This document shows positions 4,170 to 7,191 of a stretch of DNA of 7,191 bases, piece by piece; position 1 is the first letter of the stretch; each line of letters starts with the position of its first letter. Below the pieces are notes generated by a model that ran no database searches, was not told the DNA's origin, and saw only the letters and a program-made list of their open reading frames with translations. Source of the DNA: Spirochaetaceae bacterium (GTDB taxonomy: Bacteria; Spirochaetota; Spirochaetia; Treponematales; Breznakiellaceae); the NCBI GenBank assembly GCA_031273985.1, contig JAISQV010000265.1, positions 1 through 7,191 on the forward strand. The letters run 5' to 3'. A program made the translations under genes and the position numbers.

Positions 4170-5812
4170 AGCCCGGTACTGCGGGCACCGGGGGCGGTGC
4201 GGGGGGGCGGCCCGGTACGGGGGGGCTCCTCCCCTGGGTTCTGGCCCTCCCCCCCCTGGGGGCGGTCTTCTGTTTCTTCGTGCTGCCCTACCTCGCCGCC
4301 CTGGCCCTCCCCGGCTTTGGCGGCGGCAGGGCGGGGCTTCCCCCAAGCCTCGTGCCGGTAACGCTGTTCACCCTGAAACAGGCCCTGCTCTCCACCCTGC
4401 TGGCCCTGCTTCTGGGCCTGCCGGGGGCCTGGTTCGGTTTTTTCCGCCGCCGCCTGCGGGCCCTCCTGGGCATACCCTTCGCCCTGCCGCCTATTCTCGT
4501 GGTGCTGGCCTTCGTGCTTTTCCTGGGGAATTCCGGCTGGCTGGGCCGTTTTCAGGCCTTTCTCGGCGGCCCCCCCCTCAGGGTGCTCTACCGGCCCCTG
4601 GCGGTGGTGCTGGCCCACGGTTTCTACAATGCCCCCATCGTGATACGCCTCGCCGGGGACGGGATAGCCCAGGCCCGGCGGCACTGGTCCCAGGCGGCGG
4701 CGAGTCTCGGGGCCGCTCCCGCCGGGGCCGCCTTCACAGTGATACTCCCCCTGGCGGCCCCCTCGGTGCTTGCGTCGGCGCTTTTGGTCTTTTTGTACAG
4801 TTTTACAAGTTTTGCCGTGGTGCTGGTGCTGGGCGGGGGGCCGGCGGCGACAACCCTGGCGGTGGAGATCTACCGCGCCGCCCGGATCTCGGTAAACTAC
4901 CGGGCCGCGGGAATCCTGGCGTTGGTGGAAACCCTGATAGCCCTGGGAGCCTTCCTCGGCTGGGGCCTTCTGGACCGCGCCCTGACCCGGCGCCGGGACC
5001 CCGGTACGGGGGAAGCGCTGCCCGAAGCGCCGTTCCGGGAGGGCTTCGCCGGGAGCCTCATCGGGGGGATCTATGCGGCTGTCCTGCTGATCCTCGTGAT
5101 CCTCCCGATCCTCAGCGTAGTGCTGCAATCCTTCATGCTGAGGCCCGGCCTGCCGCTGCGCTTCTCCCTCCAGCCCTGGCTGGGCATAGCCGGACGGGTG
5201 ATCCCCGCCCTGGGCCGCTCCCTCCTCCTGGCGGGGGCCTCCGCCTCCCTGGCCTGCCTCATCGCCGTGGCAGCCGCGGGGAGCCTGCGCCTCGCCGGGG
5301 AGCGATCTTTGCCGGGAACCCTGGTGCGGGTTTTCTCCGTCTCCCCGCTGATCTCCAGCGGGGTGGTGCTGGGGCTGGGCTGGCTCCTCCTCTACGGCAG
5401 GGGTTCCCTCTCCCTGGCTTCCCTCGCCGCCTTCCACGCGGTGCTGAGCCTCCCCTTTGCCTTCAATTCGGTGCTGCAGGGCTTCAGGGATATTCCCGCC
5501 AACACTGCCAACGTCGCCCTCTCAGCCGGGGCAAGCCCCCTGACGCGCCTCCTTACGGTGGACCTTCCCCTGGCCCTCCAGCGGCTGCGTTCCGCCTGGG
5601 CCTTCTCCGCGGCCATCAGCCTGGGGGAGCTCAACGCATTGCTCATGCTGGGGCCGGAATCCTTTGAAACGCTGCCCCTCCTGATCTACCGGGCGGCGTC
5701 TTCCTACCGCTACGGTTCGGCCTGCGCCGCCGGAACCCTGCTGATCCTCTGCTGCGCGGCGGCCTTCCTCCTGGCCGAGACCCGCTCCGGCGGGAGCCCC
5801 CGTGGCGCTTGA
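4145..5812 (+). CDS. thiP: Thiamine ABC transporter permease ThiP, two fused halves
   Basis: The protein has 555 residues, near the roughly 536 of E. coli ThiP, and is the inner-membrane channel of the thiamine importer. Residues 1-28 are a Gly-rich tail without a domain. Two homologous halves follow, each with about six hydrophobic segments: first half about 30-280 (for example 31-55, 72-97, 106-128, 196-230, 254-276) and second half about 302-545 (302-330, 357-380, 395-417, 424-442, 526-544), joined by a charged linker (280-300). Each half carries an EAA-type loop that docks the ATPase: AAASLGAAPAGAAFTVILPL (184-203) and a degenerate one, ANVALSAGASPLTRLLTVDLP (about 455-475). This fused architecture is typical of ThiP and the FbpB-type iron permeases; the neighbours and riboswitch decide for thiamine. 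It starts at GTG inside thiB and overlaps thiQ by 11 nt. Composition is extremely Leu/Ala/Gly-rich. Confidence 0.92.
   Translation: MGRSFPGLKPGTAGTGGGAGGRPGTGGLLPWVLALPPLGAVFCFFVLPYLAALALPGFGGGRAGLPPSLVPVTLFTLKQALLSTLLALLLGLPGAWFGFFRRRLRALLGIPFALPPILVVLAFVLFLGNSGWLGRFQAFLGGPPLRVLYRPLAVVLAHGFYNAPIVIRLAGDGIAQARRHWSQAAASLGAAPAGAAFTVILPLAAPSVLASALLVFLYSFTSFAVVLVLGGGPAATTLAVEIYRAARISVNYRAAGILALVETLIALGAFLGWGLLDRALTRRRDPGTGEALPEAPFREGFAGSLIGGIYAAVLLILVILPILSVVLQSFMLRPGLPLRFSLQPWLGIAGRVIPALGRSLLLAGASASLACLIAVAAAGSLRLAGERSLPGTLVRVFSVSPLISSGVVLGLGWLLLYGRGSLSLASLAAFHAVLSLPFAFNSVLQGFRDIPANTANVALSAGASPLTRLLTVDLPLALQRLRSAWAFSAAISLGELNALLMLGPESFETLPLLIYRAASSYRYGSACAAGTLLILCCAAAFLLAETRSGGSPRGA
4183..4225 (+). 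other. Four G-tracts at the 5' end of thiP, potential G-quadruplex
   Basis: GGG (4183-4185), GGGGG (4190-4194), GGGGGGG (4201-4207) and GGGGGGG (4219-4225) are separated by loops of 4, 6 and 11 nt. They are on the coding strand, so the mRNA could also fold. They encode the Gly-rich, non-conserved N-terminal tail of ThiP. The last loop is longer than the usual 7-nt rule, so folding is uncertain. Confidence 0.4.
5792..5796 (+). promoter_or_regulatory. Ribosome-binding site for thiQ inside thiP
   Basis: GGGAG lies 5 nt before the GTG at 5802. It supports GTG as the thiQ start; the resulting protein begins MALEVRGLRK, a normal beginning for an ABC ATPase. Its position within the end of thiP suggests coupled translation. 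Confidence 0.5.
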
Positions 5813-6770
5813 GGTACGGGGCCTCCGCAAGCGCCGGGGGGATTTTAACCTGGAGCTGGACCTGCGGGTGGAGGACGGCGAAACCCTGGTGCTGGCGGGG
5901 CCTTCAGGTTGCGGCAAGACCACAGCCCTGCACCTCATCGCCGGCCTCCTGGAGCCGGATTCCGGGGAGATTAGCCTGGACGGAAAGAGCCTTGCCGGGG
6001 TTCCGCCCTGGAAGCGCTCGATCTCCGTGGTTTTTCAGGATCTGGCGCTGTTTCCGCATCTGGACACGGGGCAGAATGTGGCCTACGGGCCCTTCGTACA
6101 GGGTATGCCCAAGGGGGAGCGGCGGAGGCTGGCGCGGGAACAGCTCGAAAGGGTGCGGCTTCCGGGTTACGAGCGGCGGAGGGTGGACACGCTTTCCGGC
6201 GGCGAAAAGCAGCGGGCCGCCATAGCCAGGGCGCTGGCCGCCTCCCCCAGGCTCCTCCTCCTGGACGAGCCCTTCTCCAGCCTCGACGCCCCGCTCCGCC
6301 GCCGTTTCCGCCGGGAATTCCGGGAACTCTTCCGGGCCGCCCCCTTTCCCTGCATCTTTGTTACCCACGATCAGGAGGAGGCGGCGGTTTTGGCGGATCG
6401 CGCGGCCTTCATCAGGGAGGGGCGTATCGTGGAAAGCGGCCCCGTGCGGGAACTTTTTCTTTCCCCCAAGACCTCAAGCGGCGCTGAATTTTTCGGGGCG
6501 GGGACGGTGCTGCCCTGCTCCCTCCTCATCCCCCGGGACGCGGTATCCCTCTCCCCCGCCGAGGGGAGCGTGCCCCTTCCCGTGCGGGTGGCCCTGGTCC
6601 TCTTTGAGGGGAGCAAGACCACGCTGGAACTGGAGCTGCGGCTTCCCGGAAAGACCGGGGTCCTGCTGCTCCGGGCGGAGCAGAGCCCCCGCATCGAAGC
6701 CCCCCCCCAGGGCGGCGAGGTTACCGCCTGGCTCAAGGCCGGCCTGCTCCGCCGGGTAGAGCGGCGGTAA
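5802..6770 (+). CDS. thiQ: Thiamine ABC transporter ATPase ThiQ with C-terminal TOBE-like extension
   Basis: The protein has 322 residues. It is the cytoplasmic ATPase that should dock on ThiP and drive thiamine import. All nucleotide-binding motifs are intact: Walker A GPSGCGKTT (33-41), Q-loop Gln79 in VVFQD, signature LSGGEKQR (131-138), Walker B LLLLDEP (151-157), D-loop SSLD (159-162) and switch His189 in FVTHDQEE. Residues about 235-322 (IPRDAVSLSP at 243-252, VALVLFEGSKTTLELELRL at 263-281) look like a TOBE_2-type beta domain, as in FbpC, PotA or MalK. Classical ThiQ is only about 215-232 residues and lacks it, so automated annotation may call this an iron or spermidine ATPase. The gene order thiB-thiP-thiQ and the riboswitch make thiamine the best substrate call. 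It starts at GTG, overlaps thiP by 11 nt and ends 7 nt from the convergent gene. Confidence 0.9.
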   Translation: MALEVRGLRKRRGDFNLELDLRVEDGETLVLAGPSGCGKTTALHLIAGLLEPDSGEISLDGKSLAGVPPWKRSISVVFQDLALFPHLDTGQNVAYGPFVQGMPKGERRRLAREQLERVRLPGYERRRVDTLSGGEKQRAAIARALAASPRLLLLDEPFSSLDAPLRRRFRREFRELFRAAPFPCIFVTHDQEEAAVLADRAAFIREGRIVESGPVRELFLSPKTSSGAEFFGAGTVLPCSLLIPRDAVSLSPAEGSVPLPVRVALVLFEGSKTTLELELRLPGKTGVLLLRAEQSPRIEAPPQGGEVTAWLKAGLLRRVERR

Positions 6771-6779
6771 CAGCCGCTT
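6759..6779. terminator. Small hairpin across the thiQ/argD convergent stops
   Basis: AGCGGC (6760-6765) pairs with GCCGCT (6773-6778) around the 7-nt loop GGTAACA, which contains the thiQ stop; a G-T pair can extend it to 6759-6779. The arms overlap both genes' ends, since only 7 nt separate the two stops. No T run is present on either strand, so termination function is doubtful. Confidence 0.3.
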
Positions 6780-7191
6780 AGATGAGGCCCCGCAGTATCT
6801 CCAGGCCCTCGTCGATTTCAGCGTCGTCTATGACGTAGGGCGGGAGGAAGCGCAGGGTTTTTTCTCCGGCGGAGAGGAGCAGCAATCCCGCTTCCAGGGC
6901 CCGGTTAAGGATGTCCCCCGCGCTGCCGTCTATGTCCACGCCTATCATGAGGCCCCGGCCCCGTATGTCCAGGACCCTGGGGTGCCTCCAGGCGGCGATG
7001 AGGGAGCGGAATTTTTCGCCCTTCCGGGCAATTTCCGCGAGGAATGCGGGATTGTCCACAGTTTCCAGGACTACGAGGCCCCCCGCGGCGGCCAGGGGGT
7101 TTCCCCCGAAGGTGGAGCCGTGGTCCCCGCTCTGCAGGACTTCCGCCGCCGCGCCGCCGGCGAGGACCGCCCCCACGGGGACGCCGCCGGC
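6778..7191 (-). CDS. argD: Acetylornithine aminotransferase-type class III aminotransferase, C-terminal part
   Basis: The last 137 residues and stop codon are present; the gene runs off the right edge. The visible part begins AGGVPVGAVLAGG, which in this family directly follows the PLP-binding lysine (K-x-L-A-G-G-V-P), so the catalytic Lys should lie about three residues beyond the window. HGSTFGGNPLA follows, the loop whose Thr contacts the PLP phosphate from the partner subunit. The C-terminal domain has RGRGLMIGVDI, a GLLLLSAGEKTLRFLPPYVI block typical of ArgD, and ends in the family's usual helix. The enzyme converts N-acetylglutamate semialdehyde and glutamate to N2-acetylornithine in arginine synthesis. 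Succinyldiaminopimelate or 4-aminobutyrate aminotransferases are related, and the substrate-determining N-terminal part is missing, so the symbol is probable rather than certain. There is no visible functional link to the thiamine genes. Confidence 0.85.
   Translation of the reverse strand, partial: AGGVPVGAVLAGGAAAEVLQSGDHGSTFGGNPLAAAGGLVVLETVDNPAFLAEIARKGEKFRSLIAAWRHPRVLDIRGRGLMIGVDIDGSAGDILNRALEAGLLLLSAGEKTLRFLPPYVIDDAEIDEGLEILRGLI

Noticed and set aside
3129..5437. Long antisense frames opposite thiB and thiP (about 405 and 423 codons)
   Set aside because: They arise from GC-rich codon bias, are Gly/Pro/Gln/Arg-rich without domains, and lie opposite clearly conserved genes.
5802..6770. 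Calling the ATPase FbpC (iron) or PotA (spermidine) because of its TOBE-like tail
   Set aside because: The adjacent binding protein is a clear ThiB, the permease is ThiP-like and the operon is led by a TPP riboswitch, so thiamine is the consistent substrate.

Overview
The window is GC-rich chromosomal DNA from a diderm (outer-membrane) bacterium. It holds five recognisable genes and two repeat-rich intergenic stretches. The RlpA/SPOR protein, a lipoprotein-type thiamine-binding protein and the style of the intergenic palindromes remind me of a spirochaete of the Treponema group. That assignment is inference from memory, not something the sequence proves. No mobile-element gene, CRISPR array, tRNA or rRNA was recognised.

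Layout. Positions 1-802 contain no believable gene. They carry GC hairpins (4-215), a 93-nt inverted repeat built from CACGAAA units (239-331), a degenerate GCTTATCCCGG repeat pair (534-578) and two near-perfect long palindromes (701-734 and 750-790) that form the leader of the next gene. Positions 803-1900 (+) encode an RlpA-like peptidoglycan hydrolase: signal peptide, double-psi beta-barrel, long Pro/Gln/Ala/Tyr linker, SPOR domain. Convergent to it, 1923-2729 (-) encodes an exported M15-family zinc peptidase, so both neighbours act on the cell wall. The divergent gap 2730-3152 holds a promoter candidate for each direction, three more hairpins, a polypyrimidine tract and a clear TPP riboswitch (about 3012-3100).

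Positions 3153-6770 (+) are a compact thiamine-uptake operon with overlapping genes: thiB (binding lipoprotein), thiP (fused two-half permease) and thiQ (ATPase with an extra C-terminal TOBE-like domain). The riboswitch, the promoter 5' to it and the 25-nt and 11-nt gene overlaps indicate one transcript repressed by thiamine pyrophosphate. ThiB would capture thiamine outside the inner membrane, ThiP pass it across, and ThiQ power transport. Convergent to thiQ, the last 414 nt (6778-7191, -) are the 3' part of an acetylornithine aminotransferase-type gene (argD), cut by the window edge.

Most of the coding content is ordinary. The items most worth a second look are the palindromes that share a T/A-rich apex but have unrelated, perfectly self-complementary arms, the possible alternative pairing in the TPP leader, the TOBE extension of ThiQ and a G-tract run at the start of thiP. 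I did not find convincing evidence of a wholly new system.
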